Shown piece by piece: positions 11,228 through 22,263 of a stretch of DNA of 64,000 nt. Position 1 is the first letter of the stretch. Each line of letters starts with the position of its first letter. This stretch comes from Pseudeuparius sepicola. Its lineage: Eukaryota; Arthropoda; Insecta; Coleoptera; Anthribidae. Below the pieces are notes generated by a model. The model saw only the letters and a list, made by a program, of their open reading frames with translations. It made no database searches and had not been told where the DNA came from. The stretch spans positions 54,415,949 through 54,479,948 of the forward strand of contig OY987298.1 in assembly GCA_963920635.1 (NCBI GenBank). The letters run 5' to 3'. The translations under genes were made by a program, and so were the position numbers.

Positions 11228-11658
11228 AGCATAAGCACTAGCGTGATTCCTGCAACGCAGCTGTTGCAGTTAGAGATTTTCTTTACAGGCGTGGTGTACA
11301 GTGCTGGTCGTGAGTGAAGTATGGCGGAAAGCGTAGAGTGTTGTGAATAACAGCGTTTGGAACACAAAAAAAGAGAAGAATTGTAATAAGGTTAGTTAGA
11401 TTTTCTTATGTATTAATGCTACACATATTTTTTGTAGGTTAGAATTTCCACGTTCGATACTTGCATTAAGTCGCTATATGTCGAATATTGTGGGTGGAAG
11501 AACAAATAGGAAGTTTACATAACCAACAATAATGAATGGTTTCCCTACACCCTCTAACCCCTTCTAGTAGCTGTAGAAGACGCCGAAGTCTTCTACATCT
11601 CACCGCTACTAACTATATATCAATTGGAATAAATAACACCTAGCCGATGGAACCCATA

Positions 11659-11731
11659 TCTCCGGTAGCTTAGTTGGTTAAAGTGCCTACGGCCACAGTA
11701 GGAGTCCCGGGTTCAAGTCCCAGCTGGAGTG
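11659..11731 (+). tRNA. tRNA-like sequence or tRNA pseudogene in retrotransposon leader
   Basis: The A box TAGCTTAGTTGG and the B box GGTTCAAGTCC both fit Pol III consensus. The 73-nt sequence folds into a cloverleaf: acceptor TCTCCGG/CTGGAGT (one T-T mismatch), a 4-bp D stem, a perfect 5-bp anticodon stem CCTAC/GTAGG and a T stem with one C-A mismatch. A run of seven T (11734-11740) follows directly, as a Pol III terminator would. The anticodon loop GGCCACA lacks U33; read literally the anticodon is CCA (Trp). TCAATTG occurs on both sides (about 11624 and 11741). Best read as a tRNA-derived pseudogene or mini-SINE. Confidence 0.55.
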
Positions 11732-11928
11732 CATTTTTTTCAATTGATATCCTTACCTGATATGCCACTAAACATCATTTATTATTCATATTTTTTGTGT
11801 CTTTGTCTCCTTTTTTTTTATTCTTGCGACGTGAATTTTAAATAGTAGGTTAAAATTAGGGGAAATAAGTATATCTTAAGTATAGTATTGTATGAGGTTT
11901 AATTTGTTTAATTTCCTCACAAGTTTTT

Positions 11929-13042
11929 ATGCCAACGGGCAACGAAAAGTTGAATTTAACGTTAGCTCGAATCAAACAAGATATTGTTAACCAATCTAAA
12001 AGAGCGATCAAGAAAAATACGCCTAAAACTGATTCAATAAGAGATGAGATAAGGGATAACTTGGTTACATTATTTAATGAATTAACAGGAACTTTAGTGT
12101 TATCGTGGAATTCTCTAGATAGCCTAGACAAGCGAATTTGTAAACAGCTCTTTCTTGTAAGTCGAGATAAGGTATGTTAGATCATTCGAGGTATTATCAG
12201 TTCCTTATAAAGTACCAACTTCGTGTTTAGATGCCATAAATCCCTCAATATTACAGGAGGACTTTAATGAATACGAGGACAAAGAAAGTAAGTCAAGCAT
12301 TATGGCCATGTCAGTCGTAGATTTTTTTAATTTAGCCAGCAAATTGGTTACGACTCAATTCGATGGTACCCCAGATAATCTAACATCGTTTATAGACTCT
12401 CTACAACTGCTACAAAATAATTCAGCTGATCACGCAGCAAACGCTGTAGCATTTATAAAAACACGCTTAACGGGGAAAGCTCGGGATCTAATTACAAATG
12501 AGAATTCTATTGCCGCTATAATAAACACATTAAGGCGAGGTATAAAAGGCGAAAGTTCACTTTCGTTGTCAGCCAAACTACTAAATTGCAAGCAAATTAA
12601 TAAGGATACAATGGCTTATGCATCCGAAATTGAACTTATTGCGGAAAAACTTCAAAGAGCGTACATATCAGAGGGTGTCCCAAATGAAGTAGCCGAAAAC
12701 TATACAATAAATGCGGCAGTAAAAGCCTTAAGCCACAACGCAAATTCGGAAAAAGCTCGAATTATAGTAGAAGCAGGAGGTTTCAACAACGGGCTGCACG
12801 GATATACTCGCGGTAGGGGTTATCACAGTAACCACCTTAATCGCGGGCGAGGGCGCGGACAGCAGTTTCGAGGAAATTTTCGCCGGGGAAATTATCGCAA
12901 TAACAGTTACTCCAATAATAATAATTCTAATAGTAGGCAAATTAACACGCGCTATCCAAGAAATGTGCGATTTTGCGAAACTTCTGAAAACTCGTCGGGA
13001 AACTCATCGAGCCCCCAACCGGCTCGATTGGGGGAAATGTAA
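11929..13042 (+). pseudogene. gag of the 10.5-17.2 kb retrotransposon, frameshifted
   Basis: The frame from ATG 11929 (MPTGNEKLNLTLARIK) reaches a stop at 12178. The adjoining frame from about 12165 runs open into the ATG at 12302 and on to 13042. A single-base frameshift near GATAAGGTATG therefore splits one gag of roughly 370 residues. The central part is alpha-helical and capsid-like (LTGKARDLITN). The tail is a Gly/Arg-rich nucleic-acid-binding tract (RGRGRGQQFRGNFRRGNY) in place of CCHC knuckles, as seen in some mdg3/micropia-like elements. The pol frame lies -1 relative to its end. Confidence 0.75.
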
Positions 13043-13044
13043 AA

Positions 13045-13509
13045 ATCTATACACTAAATGTAGCACTTTCGAATTTTGTAGTTCTTCAAACAGAAATGAC
13101 AACCAGAAAAAGTATTCTTTTGATAGACAATGGAGCAGATATTTCGATTTTCAAGCGAACAAAAGTAAATCAAAATCAGACCGTAGATATTTCTAACGTT
13201 ATTAAAATTAAAGGCATCACTGAGGGACTTACTAGTTCGCTGGGTACTACGAAAACAAATATTTTGATTCATGGACATAAAATAAATCAAATTTTTCACG
13301 TAGTTAATGAAGATTTTCCGATACCCGGAGATGGTACTCTAGGGAGAGATTTCTTAGTAAAATATAAGGCTACCATAGATTACTTAACTTGGACGTTAAC
13401 TATAAGATCTAAAGGTAAAAATCATACTATACCTGTTGCTAGTAGCCCTGAGGGAAATGTCATATGCATCCCTCCTAGATGCGAAGTAATTAGACAAATA
13501 GAGTGCTGA
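13045..13509 (+). pseudogene. pol: aspartic protease region
   Basis: LLIDNGADISIF carries the retropepsin active-site context with Asn in place of the usual Thr/Ser between Asp and Gly (DNGA rather than DTGA). GRDFLVKYKATIDYLTWTL matches the C-terminal half of the fold. The frame is open from within the end of gag, in the -1 frame, to the stop at 13507, so translation was probably by frameshift from gag. I found no canonical slippery heptamer at the overlap. The altered active site and the downstream stop argue against activity. Confidence 0.65.
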
Positions 13510-13780
13510 AAGAAACACACACAAATTTCTTAGTACAAAATAAATAACTACAACCAGGTGTTTTTCTAGGTAGAGCGATAGTTTCAAGCAAAAACCCATT
13601 AGTTAAAATAATCAATACAACATTCGAAAATGTGACACTAACAATTACAAACCTTGACACAGTTGAACTTAATCAGTTCGATATCTACAATATGGAAATA
13701 GAATCTCAGGATCGTAATTCGTAACTATTAAATCAACTGAATGGCGACATTCCGATACAAGTAAAAGGAGATGTATGTAG

Positions 13781-15198
13781 TTGTGTAAAGAATTCTCTGA
13801 TATTTTTGCCTTAAAATCTGACAAAGTAACTGCAAATAATTTTTATACTCAGAAATTAAAATTATGTGACAACAACCCCGTTTATAGGAAAAATTACAGA
13901 ACGCCAATGGCTCAAAAAGAAGAAATAAATAATCAAGTAAAAAATTGCTATCTGATGATATTATAGAACCGTCAGTCGCGGACTATAATAGCCCAGTGTT
14001 ATTAGTGCCAAAAAAGTTTACCAACGGCCAAAAGGCCTGGAGGCTTGTTGTCGATTTTAGGCAATTAAATAAGAAGCTTATTGCTGACAAATTTCCTCTT
14101 CCACGAATAGATGATATCTTAGATCAACTATAGGAAGAGCTAAATGGTTTTCTGTAATTGATCTAATATCAGGATTTCATCAAATAGAATTGGACGAATG
14201 CTCTCGAAATATAACATCTTTTAGCGTCGACGCGGGATCATTTCGATTCAAACGATTACCTTTCGGTCTATCAGTAAGTCCCAACAGCTTCCAACGCATG
14301 ATGTCTATGGCGTTTGCAGGCATAACACCTAAAAAAGCATTTTTATACATGGACGATTTAATCGTAATTGGATGTTCAGAAAAACACCACTTAAATAATT
14401 TACGAAAAGTTTTTGAAACATGCCGAAAGTACAATCTAAAATTAAATCCTGGGAAATGTAATTTCTTTAGAAAAGAGGTAACGTATCTAGGTCATAAAAT
14501 AACAGACAAAGGCATTTTACCAGACGACTCCAAATAGGATATCATCAACAGATACCCGACACCACTAACATCCGACGAGGTCAGACGATTTGTCGCATTC
14601 TGCAATTTCTATCGTAGGTTCATTCCACACTTTGCTTCGGTTACTCAACCTTTAAATAGATTAGTCAGGAAAAATTCTGTTTTTATTTGGTCAAAGGAAT
14701 GTCAACAGTCTTTCGAAATTTTAAAAGAGGCTTTAAAAAGCCCAAGAATTCTACAATATCCGGATTTTTCGAAAAAATTTATTCTTACGACAGATGCGTC
14801 AAATGATGCTTGTGGAGCCGTACTATCACAAAACTTCAATGGACAAGAATTACCCATTTCCTATGCATCCCGTACTTTTACAAAAGGAGAATCGCATAAA
14901 CCTACAATTCTTAAGGAATTAACTGCCATTCATTGGGCTATTCAGTATTTTCGCTGTTATTTATACGGACAACAATTTTTAGTAAAAACAGATCACAGGC
15001 CTTTAGTTTATCTTTTTTCAATAAAGGATCCCTCGTCTAAACTAACAAGAATGCGGTTAGATTTAGAAGAATTTAATTTTGAAATAGAGTATATCAAAGG
15101 TAAAGATAACGTAAGCGCAGATGCTCTGTCAAGAATAAGTATTGACAATTTGAAACATACTGACTACGTTTATCTCGTGACAACTCGATCGGATTGAA
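13781..15198 (+). pseudogene. pol: reverse transcriptase and RNase H, broken
   Basis: Motifs follow in the expected order: WRLVVDFRQLNKKL, FPLPRIDDI, SFRFKRLPFGLSVSP, the catalytic FLYMDDLIVIG (YMDD, about 14345), YLGHKITDKGI, FYRRFIPHFA, and RNase H with TTDASNDACGAVLSQ and KTDHRPLVYL. Frame changes occur near 13950 and 14135 and a stop at about 14535, so at least three lesions separate the pieces. The sequence ends at the 309-bp inverted repeat at 15161. RT and RNase H content is complete although not translatable as one chain. This is a Ty3/Gypsy pol. Confidence 0.85.
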
Positions 15199-15469
15199 AT
15201 GGATCCGGTTGAGTTATGTCAAATCTTTATAATTCTACATTTACATCATCAGTATTGAATCCTACGGTTTTCAATCCTCTCTAGGGACATTAACTTATTA
15301 TACTTATTCCACAGTAGGTTGGAGCACATTCTGGCCAACTTCTGTTTGGAAATAGCGGCTTGACTTGAAATTTTAAATTTGATTGAATTTCAACCTGTAA
15401 GGTTTACGCCGTCTATTTGAATTCAAACCTCTCTCAATCGGATCGAACTCGTCGAGATAAACGTAGTCA
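15161..15469. mobile_element. Inverted-repeat insertion inside pol (309 bp)
   Basis: The left end TGACTACGTTTATCTCG is repeated inverted at the right end (CGAGATAAACGTAGTCA), and inner blocks around CGATCGGATT also pair. It lies between the RNase H end and the integrase start and breaks the pol frame. No unambiguous target duplication was found. Probably a MITE. Confidence 0.6.
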
Positions 15470-15750
15470 TAGAAGCTGACGCTTCTCAAATACTTGCAAT
15501 TACTAGATCAGCGTCAAAATCAATACAACAAGAAAAAGGTAAATCTATCACAGACACACCTACACAACCTAGAGTATACGAAACTATAAATAATTATGAG
15601 GTAATAAAGTTACCCTTTGTGAAAACTGAAATAAAAAAAAATACATTGAAATAAAAATCTGTCATAAAAGAAAAATAAGCGCGCAAAGTACACTTCCAAT
15701 CGTCAATGGTAATTTTGCATTAGTGCCAATATTATCTAAGCTCGAAAAAA

Positions 15751-16861
15751 ATGGCTGATGATCAAAAGTATACTACAGTAAGAATAAATTTAGATGACAG
15801 TATATTTACTCGGTGTAAAATTGGCGAGATTAAACAAGTAGGAAACAAAGTTCTTAACAAGTTGTCAATTGTTCTATGTAACCCACGAAAATTGGTTACA
15901 AACAAGGAAAATAAAATGCTCAAAAAGCTAAAGACATTTTATAGGTGGAAGCAAATGTCACGAGATGTTGCTAAATACATTAGTAAATGTCATAAATGTC
16001 AAGTAAACAAAGCGCAGGCAAGGCACATCGAACCAATGACTCTGACGCCCACCCCTCAAAACGCTTTCGATATTGTTTGCATTGACACGATAGGACCATT
16101 TCAAAAATCAAATCAAGGGAACGTATATGCGGTAACTATACAGTGTGAGCTATCTAAATACGTGGTTATTGCTCCAGTACCCAATAAAGAAGCGACCACA
16201 GTGGCTAAAGCAATCTTCGAAAATTTTATTCTCATATACGGTCCCATGAAGGAAGTAAGAACTGATATGGGCACGGAATACAGGAATGAGCTTTTTACAA
16301 ATCTTGCGAGATTGTTAAATATAAAACATAAATTGTCTACAGCCAAACGATAGGAGGAACCATCGCGTCCTTAACGAATTTTTACGTATATACACTAACG
16401 AAGTACACTCAGACTGGGATAACTGGTTGAGATACTTTGTTTTTTGTTATAACACTACCCCCAGCACGTATCATAATTATACACCTTTCGAACTCGTTTT
16501 TGCAAAACAAGTGAATCTTCCTGAAATAATGAATGAGTCACGGGTAGACCCCCTGTACAATACTGATGCTTATCATCAGGAAGTCCGATATAGATTGCAG
16601 TTAGCACAAAAAAGGGCTAGAGAATTTCTCGATAAAGCAAAAGGTGAGCGCAAAGTTAAACTTGATAGTAAAGCGGAAGAAATGAAACTTAATCCAGGTG
16701 ATTTGGTACTAATAACTAACGAAGATCGCCACAAACTAGATTCGTGGTTTGACGGTCCATTTTCCGTTATCTCAGACCAAGGTCCTAATTGTGTCATCAG
16801 AGATAATAAAGGAAAGCAGTCCCTTATACATAAAAACCGCGTAAGGAAATACATTAAGTAA
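15751..16861 (+). pseudogene. pol: integrase, broken
   Basis: The zinc-binding region ends KYISKCHKCQVNKAQ. The core has the first Asp in CIDTIGPF and the second in RTDMGTEYRNELF. A stop at about 16351 follows immediately. Where the catalytic Glu should lie, the sequence jumps to RNHRVLNEF in another frame, indicating a deletion plus frameshift that removes it. A C-terminal frame (16427-16861) continues with YNTTPSTYHNYTPFELVF and a basic tail ending HKNRVRKYIK. The enzyme cannot be functional. The stretch from 15470 to 15750 is a poorly conserved linker. Confidence 0.8.
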
Positions 16862-17018
16862 TAGGATATAGACAATAGTAGACAGGCCTGTCGACATTTG
16901 GTACAATGCTTAGTTTTAGCTAGTATTAATACATTGCTCATAAATCGTAATTATAAGTGCAAGAACATAAAGCAATATTAAGTATAATCAACTTCATAAA
17001 TATACCAGTACTTTTTGT

Positions 17019-17027
17019 AAAGGGAGG
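17019..17027 (+). promoter_or_regulatory. Polypurine tract
   Basis: AAAGGGAGG lies immediately before the TG of the 3' LTR, the usual plus-strand priming site. Confidence 0.75.
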
Positions 17028-17220
17028 TGTAAGGTATATTACCCCCTAGTTACATTCGACCCACTTAATAGCGCTAGCTCAGTAAGTTGCAACAAATATG
17101 TACTTATTAGCTGATGTAGTATTATTGTGTTATGGGTTACCTATTAGGTGACGGATTGTAAATAAAGGTATTCAATAAATGTAAGTCAAATGGAAAACAT
17201 GTATCATTGAACCTGCTACA
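17028..17220 (+). repeat. 3' LTR (193 bp)
   Basis: It repeats the 5' LTR with three substitutions (two near TATGTACTTATT, one in AATAAAGG) and one missing C near the end. Confidence 0.9.
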
Positions 17221-17514
17221 CACAAATATTTCTGCCATGCTGATCTGATCAGAAATATCTAGAAAATTAAAAATATTATGTCCAATAATATCCAACAAAG
17301 GGCAAAATATGAAATTCGGTTAAATAAACCCATTTTTCGGACATTTTTTTTATTAATGTCAAATTTGACTTATAAAAGAGACATACGTCACAACATTTGA
17401 TTATGTCAATTTTGGTTCTAGAGCAAGCAAAACCTGATGCCGCAAACAAATTTTCCGTAAGTTATTTACTAAAAATTTTTCCCATATGGTGCACACTTTT
17501 TGGCGGGCACTGTA

Positions 17515-18754
17515 TATTCCGTTTCTCTGGTTCCACCAGAGAACTGGAGTAGGGAGAACGCGCTTTCACCTACTGCGCATCCTATTTCCAGGCAAATGTA
17601 ATGTCCGGCATATTGTCCCCAGTTTGACGTTTGCAGTTTGTTTTCAGCGATAGTTGTTGTATTTTCAGCAGAGAAATGGTCAGTTTTTTTGGAAAATATC
17701 GTGTGCAGTACCAAGCTGTAAAGGCCGCTCCACATTCGCGGCGCGAAACCCCGCGAAGAGGCGCGAACGTGAGTGTGGAGGTTGTTGGCTTTCGCGTAGT
17801 TTTCACGGCTTCACGTTCGCGCTTTCCGGTGTTCCCCGATCGGAGTCGGTTTTTTGTCCCACGACAAATGAATTGTAAGTCTAGGAGACCTCCGGGAGTA
17901 TCATTTTTTCGGTAAGTTTAGTAAAGTTGTAGTAAAGTTGGTTTAATATGGCCGCCACTTTTATTAGGCCGTTCGTGCGGCTTCTGACGTGTTCTCCCTA
18001 CTCCATATCTCTGGGTTCCACCGAAAGGTCGTCCATATTGAGCGGACATGTCATTGGCTATCAAATGTCAAATGCACGCGGGCAGTGGTTGGCCGTTGTC
18101 AAATGTCATTTTGTGTTGCCACCACAAACTTCGCTTTTCCCCTAGAATGCACTCTAAATTCCCTAGAATGCACACAATATGGTGGCTATCCAGGCGGGCG
18201 CCAGCGCCCTCTGCCGGAAGGCTAAAAATTGGTGGAGGAACTACGGCCTAATTTCATTTCAGTCCACGTTGTTGGGACGGATATTTCAGTACAGCGCTTG
18301 CGCCAGCCGTCCATTGTAAATTGTAAGTTTTTTTTTTGTTCAGTTGGTACGAACCTATAAACCTTGGCACTTGGCAAGGCACTTGGCTGCCATGCTGCAA
18401 TTCGTGTTTAGCAGTGATAGCGAATTGCTCCGAAAGGAAATGTCAACGAGCAAAAAGTCAGCACAAATAGGTGCTGAAGGCCTGAAGGTCAGCTAGCTGC
18501 TACGCTCGCTAAACGCTCAACGCGCCCAAAGATATGGGCTTAACGGATCTTTTCATTGAATCGGATCATTTCAATAACCTATATATTTTGTGATTTCAAT
18601 CGGTCACCTAAAAGATTCGATCTCGGTCTTAAAAGTCTGTCCTCGGTCCTCGGATTCATGGCGAACGGTGGGCCCGTGACCGGCCGTTTTGCCGTTTTAC
18701 ACCACCGATTGGTCGTGAGCCGGTGACCAGTCAGACCAGTGTCTCGCGTCTCCC
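17515..18754. other. G+C-richer non-coding stretch
   Basis: The base composition is clearly higher in G+C than the surroundings, with a short hairpin near 17732-17785 (CCACATTCGCG against GCGAACGTGAGTGTGG). Several overlapping open frames exist but show no domain, start context or codon pattern. It may be an old LTR or promoter region; nothing firmer can be said. Confidence 0.3.
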
Positions 18755-18950
18755 GCTCCTAAAGATCTAAGCGACTGCGGGACCGGGACGGATCGGCTGT
18801 CTGTGCCGCTGCCGCGAATCCATTAGGATCTTAGAATCCGTTTGATATCCGATCTCCAGTCTCTGGCTCCCAAAAAGCTGAGCGACTGCGGCTCCGGGAC
18901 GGCTGATCTATCTGTGATCTGTGCCGCCATGCCGCGAATTAATTTACAAC
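18755..18950. repeat. Two-copy GC-rich tandem repeat
   Basis: The phrase GCGACTGCGG followed by CCGGGACGG, TCTGTG and GCCGCGAAT occurs at about 18769-18820 and again at about 18882-18940, a period near 113 bp. Confidence 0.6.
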
Positions 18951-19072
18951 TAGTAATTCAGATCTTTCGGTCACTTCAATAATCCGTTCGAAAAGATTCG
19001 TTCGTTCGCGAACGACCGACCCATCAATCATTGGGCGGTCCAATCGGCCCAATACGTTTGAGAATGCACATT

Positions 19073-19238
19073 ATGAACAGGGTAGTGCGGTAGTACCAAA
19101 GTCTGCAAATAACAAGTATTCCCTAGACTTTGGTAATACGGTGTTTAATGTGATACGGTGTTAGTGTACATTTTGAGTGCGCTTTGATGGAGATGTGTTT
19201 TAGTATTTAGTACACTGACACCGCACTACCCTGTTCAT
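19073..19238. mobile_element. Short inverted-repeat element (166 bp)
   Basis: ATGAACAGGGTAGTGCGGT at the left matches the inverse of ACCGCACTACCCTGTTCAT at the right end. No coding content; probably a MITE. Flanking bases give no clear duplication. Confidence 0.6.
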
Positions 19239-20306
19239 GGTGTATAATTTCGAACTTCGAACGCAGCTTCTGAACGCCCCCTTCCCTCTTTTTTGACACC
19301 ACTACAACACCGCAAAAAATTGGAAGCCAAATTCAAATCAAATCTGACAGAAAGCCGCAATCGGTTATATATAAAGACAGTAAAAAAGCTATATTTCAGT
19401 GTTGATATCTTCATAATAATTATACCTTTAAAATAGTGGCATTTATAAATGCAAATAATGCCAATTGATGAAAATGGATAAACAGAAACAGAGAAAGGAA
19501 CGGTAAGTAGATAATTGTATTTTCCATTGACCCTTTTGGTACCATTGAAAGGATTGTTTGTATACAACTATGGAATCTAATAATAATTTTGCATATTTTA
19601 AAGTGCGGAAAATGAATTGATAATAATGATTGCATATTTGCAGTTGATTACATTTTTGTTATACACCACAGAGAAACTTTGCCTATGTTATAGGACACGA
19701 TTCACACGATTCATTACTAAAAGTCTGCCAAACCCTTTCAACTATTAGTACTTTTATATAGTATACTTTTAGTTACTTATTTATTATTATAATAAGATCA
19801 ACTGACTTACCTGTGAGTAAGTTTGAGCTGACTTATAGGTACTGCAGTCTCATCACACCATTAATACAAACTAATGTAGTTTGCTTCAATCTGTACAAAC
19901 AATACAAATGTTTAAAGAAAGGTGTTTTTAGTAGAGTTTGCAAAGTTTCAAAAGTATCCTAGAAACGATTTTCATTTGCAATTTGCAATGTGTTTCTCAA
20001 AGCTGCAACCTATTTTAAACGATACCTCATCATTAAAGATAAGACGATTTGTCTTGATCATGAAAAAATCGTGCTGTACAGATAAAGATATGGGGATACT
20101 ATACAAGGGAGACAACATAGGGTGTATAAAGGAATGAATTGGCCCATTTAGCGCCTCTTTGCAAATACGAAACTAGGCGAAACTCTAAAAAGTCATATAT
20201 AATTTTAAGAATATAATCTGGATCACCCTATACAAGTAGACAACACTACCAATTGAATAAACGCATTTTTTTAAATTTTAAAATTTCTATTCCTTTTTAA
20301 ATAGAA
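19239..20306. other. Non-coding, AT-rich
   Basis: No recognisable gene or repeat pair. Short open frames have no motif. Confidence 0.4.
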
Positions 20307-22263
20307 AGTGGCTATTTATACGTCCGACGTATATGAAAGTCGTTATACGTCTTGCGCTCTCATTGGCGAATTGAGTCACGTGACTTCTTTGGACGTACAT
20401 TTAACTCCATACATTTCTTAAGTAAACTTATTTAGATATGTCGAAAGTGCATTTTTCTCAAGCATCGTTGCAATAAGGAGCGAATGCCCTCCTTTTTCGG
20501 TGATGGGCGCTGCAGTATGAAAAAATAAGTGGTAAATATTGCACCGAATGTTGCACGAAAATAGGGGGGTAGCCAAAATTTGAAGAAAATCAGGGGTGGG
20601 TTACACCATTGGAAATAATTACCGCACTTATTTTTTCATATGGCTGCCGACTGCCACAATATGGTGCGAATGTCCCCTTCTTTTTTATACGTCAGCGCCT
20701 ATCCCCAAAAAGGAGGGCATACTCTCTTTATTGCAAAGATGCTTGAGAAAAATGCACTTCCGACATACCTAAATAAGTTTACTTAGGACTTGTATGGAGT
20801 TAAATGTACGTCCAAAGAAGTCACGTGACTCAACTCGCCAATGAGAGCAGAAGACGTATACCGACTTTTATACAGGGGGTCCCGAAATTAGCCTGCCATA
20901 ATTTACCAGCGTGTTCTATGAACTAAAAAAATTAAAAAAGTTCCTATAAACATGGCCATAGCCTCAAAAATGCCCCGTAATGGGGCTATAGCCCCCGAAA
21001 GGGGCAGTTTCACAAACGGTTTTTTCTAAATATTTCCGGAACGAACAAAGATAAAATTCTGAAATTTGGTATGTGATGTACCTGTGAGATTTGACATTTA
21101 CCGATGTAGCGATAGTTAGATATTCTTAATCATGGGCGTCCTAAATGGGGGGTTCCTTAACCCCCCATTTAGGGTATTTTTAACCCCTTGGTTAAAAATA
21201 CCCTAAATTTTTTGTGTGTGCTTTTTCCTCAAATGTATTGCGAAATTATAAAATTTCAGGGTATTCTACGTTGAACTTGTTGTTGAACTTTGATAGCGTG
21301 CACCGTTTTCGTATTGAAATTTTTTTGCAGAGAGCCATGAAAATGCCTATTAGAAATTAGCATGCCATATTTTACCAGCGTGTTCTGCGACCTAAAAAAA
21401 TTAAAAAGTTGCTATAAACATGATGGCCTCAATAATGCCCCCTAAAAGGGCTATAGCTCCTGAAATGGACATTTTGGCAAATGGTTTTTTCTAAATATTT
21501 CCAGAACGAGCAAAGATAAAATTCTGAAATTTTGTATGTGACATACCTAGGAGAATAAATAATGAAAAAAGCACACAAAAAAATTTGGGATATTTTTAAC
21601 CCCTTGACCCCCCTTATTTGGGACGCCTATGGTGAAGAATGTCAAACTATCTCTACCTCGGTAAACGTCAAATCTCACAGGTATATCACACAGCAAATTT
21701 CCTCGCAAATTTCACAATTTTTCCTTTGTTCGTTCTGGAAATATTTAGAAAAAACCGTTTGTCAAAGTGTTCATTTCGGGGGCTATAGCCCCCTTAGGGG
21801 ACTTTTTTGAGGTCATGCTTATAGGAACTTTTTTCATTTTTTTGTATCAAAAAACGTGGTGGTAAATTATGGCAGGCTAATTTCTAATAGGCATTTTCAT
21901 GGCACTCTGCAAAAAAATTTAAAAACGAGTTTACTCGAAAACGATGCATGCTATCGAAGTTCAACAAGAGCAACTTTTCTTCGTAGAATACCTTCAACTT
22001 TCATAATTTCGCAAGAAATCTAGAAAAAAGTATACAAAAAATAATTGGGGTAATTTTAACTCCTGAACCCCCCCCCATTTGGGACGCCTATGATTAAGAA
22101 TGTCTAACTATCGCTACCTCGGTAAATGTCTAATCTCACAGGTATATCACATACCAAATTTCAGAATTTTATCTTTGTTTGTTTAGGTCGTAGAACACGC
22201 TGGTAAATTATGGCAGGCTAATCTCGGGACACCCTGTATACGTTGGACGTATAAATAGCCACT
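20307..22263. mobile_element. Outer palindromic element, split by another
   Basis: The left end AGTGGCTATTTATACGTCC is repeated inverted at the right end (ATAAATAGCCACT). Long arms pair around 20360-20640 and 20620-20860 (for example AGTCACGTGACTTCTTTGGACGT against ACGTCCAAAGAAGTCACG). The CAGGGTG element at 20873-22236 interrupts the right arm. No protein and no confident target duplication. Confidence 0.65.
20873..22236. mobile_element. Inner palindromic CAGGG element, itself multi-layered
   Basis: The ends are CAGGGGGTCCCGAAATTAGC and, inverted, GCTAATCTCGGGACACCCTG, bordered by TA (20871-20872, 22237-22238). Inside, a second palindrome of about 560 bp (about 21341-21903) has its own arms ending ATGCCTATTAGAAATTAGC / GCTAATTTCTAATAGGCAT. 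The same unit therefore occurs four times in alternating orientation. The stems contain GGGGCTATAGCCCCC hairpins. No coding content. Confidence 0.75.

Larger units (their letters stand above)
10471..17220 (+). mobile_element. Decayed Ty3/Gypsy-type LTR retrotransposon
   Basis: Direct LTRs (10471-10664 and 17028-17220) bound leader, gag, protease, reverse transcriptase, RNase H and integrase in Gypsy order. The flanks share CACAAAT (10464-10470 and 17221-17227), a target duplication longer than the 4-6 bp usual for the group. The LTRs differ by three substitutions and one indel, implying a moderately old insertion, yet every gene is broken by stops, frameshifts or insertions. Two small foreign elements interrupt it (10707-10886, 15161-15469). 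No env-like ORF lies between integrase and the 3' LTR. Confidence 0.9.
10105..17512. mobile_element. CAGTGCCCGCC TA element split by an LTR retrotransposon
   Basis: The left end CAGTGCCCGCCAAAAAGTCT and the inverted right end (CTTTTTGGCGGGCACTG at 17496-17512) are both bordered by TA (10103-10104, 17513-17514), and both continue inward through CACCATATGGG. Without the retrotransposon at 10471-17220 the element would be about 0.65 kb. Its left TA lies four bases from the end of the neighbouring CAGGGTG element. Confidence 0.75.

Noticed and set aside
17631..17915. Two overlapping plus-strand ORFs (94 and 74 residues) in GC-rich sequence
   Set aside because: No domain, no splice structure and overlapping frames on both strands; a Cys pair at the start is not enough for a zinc-finger call.
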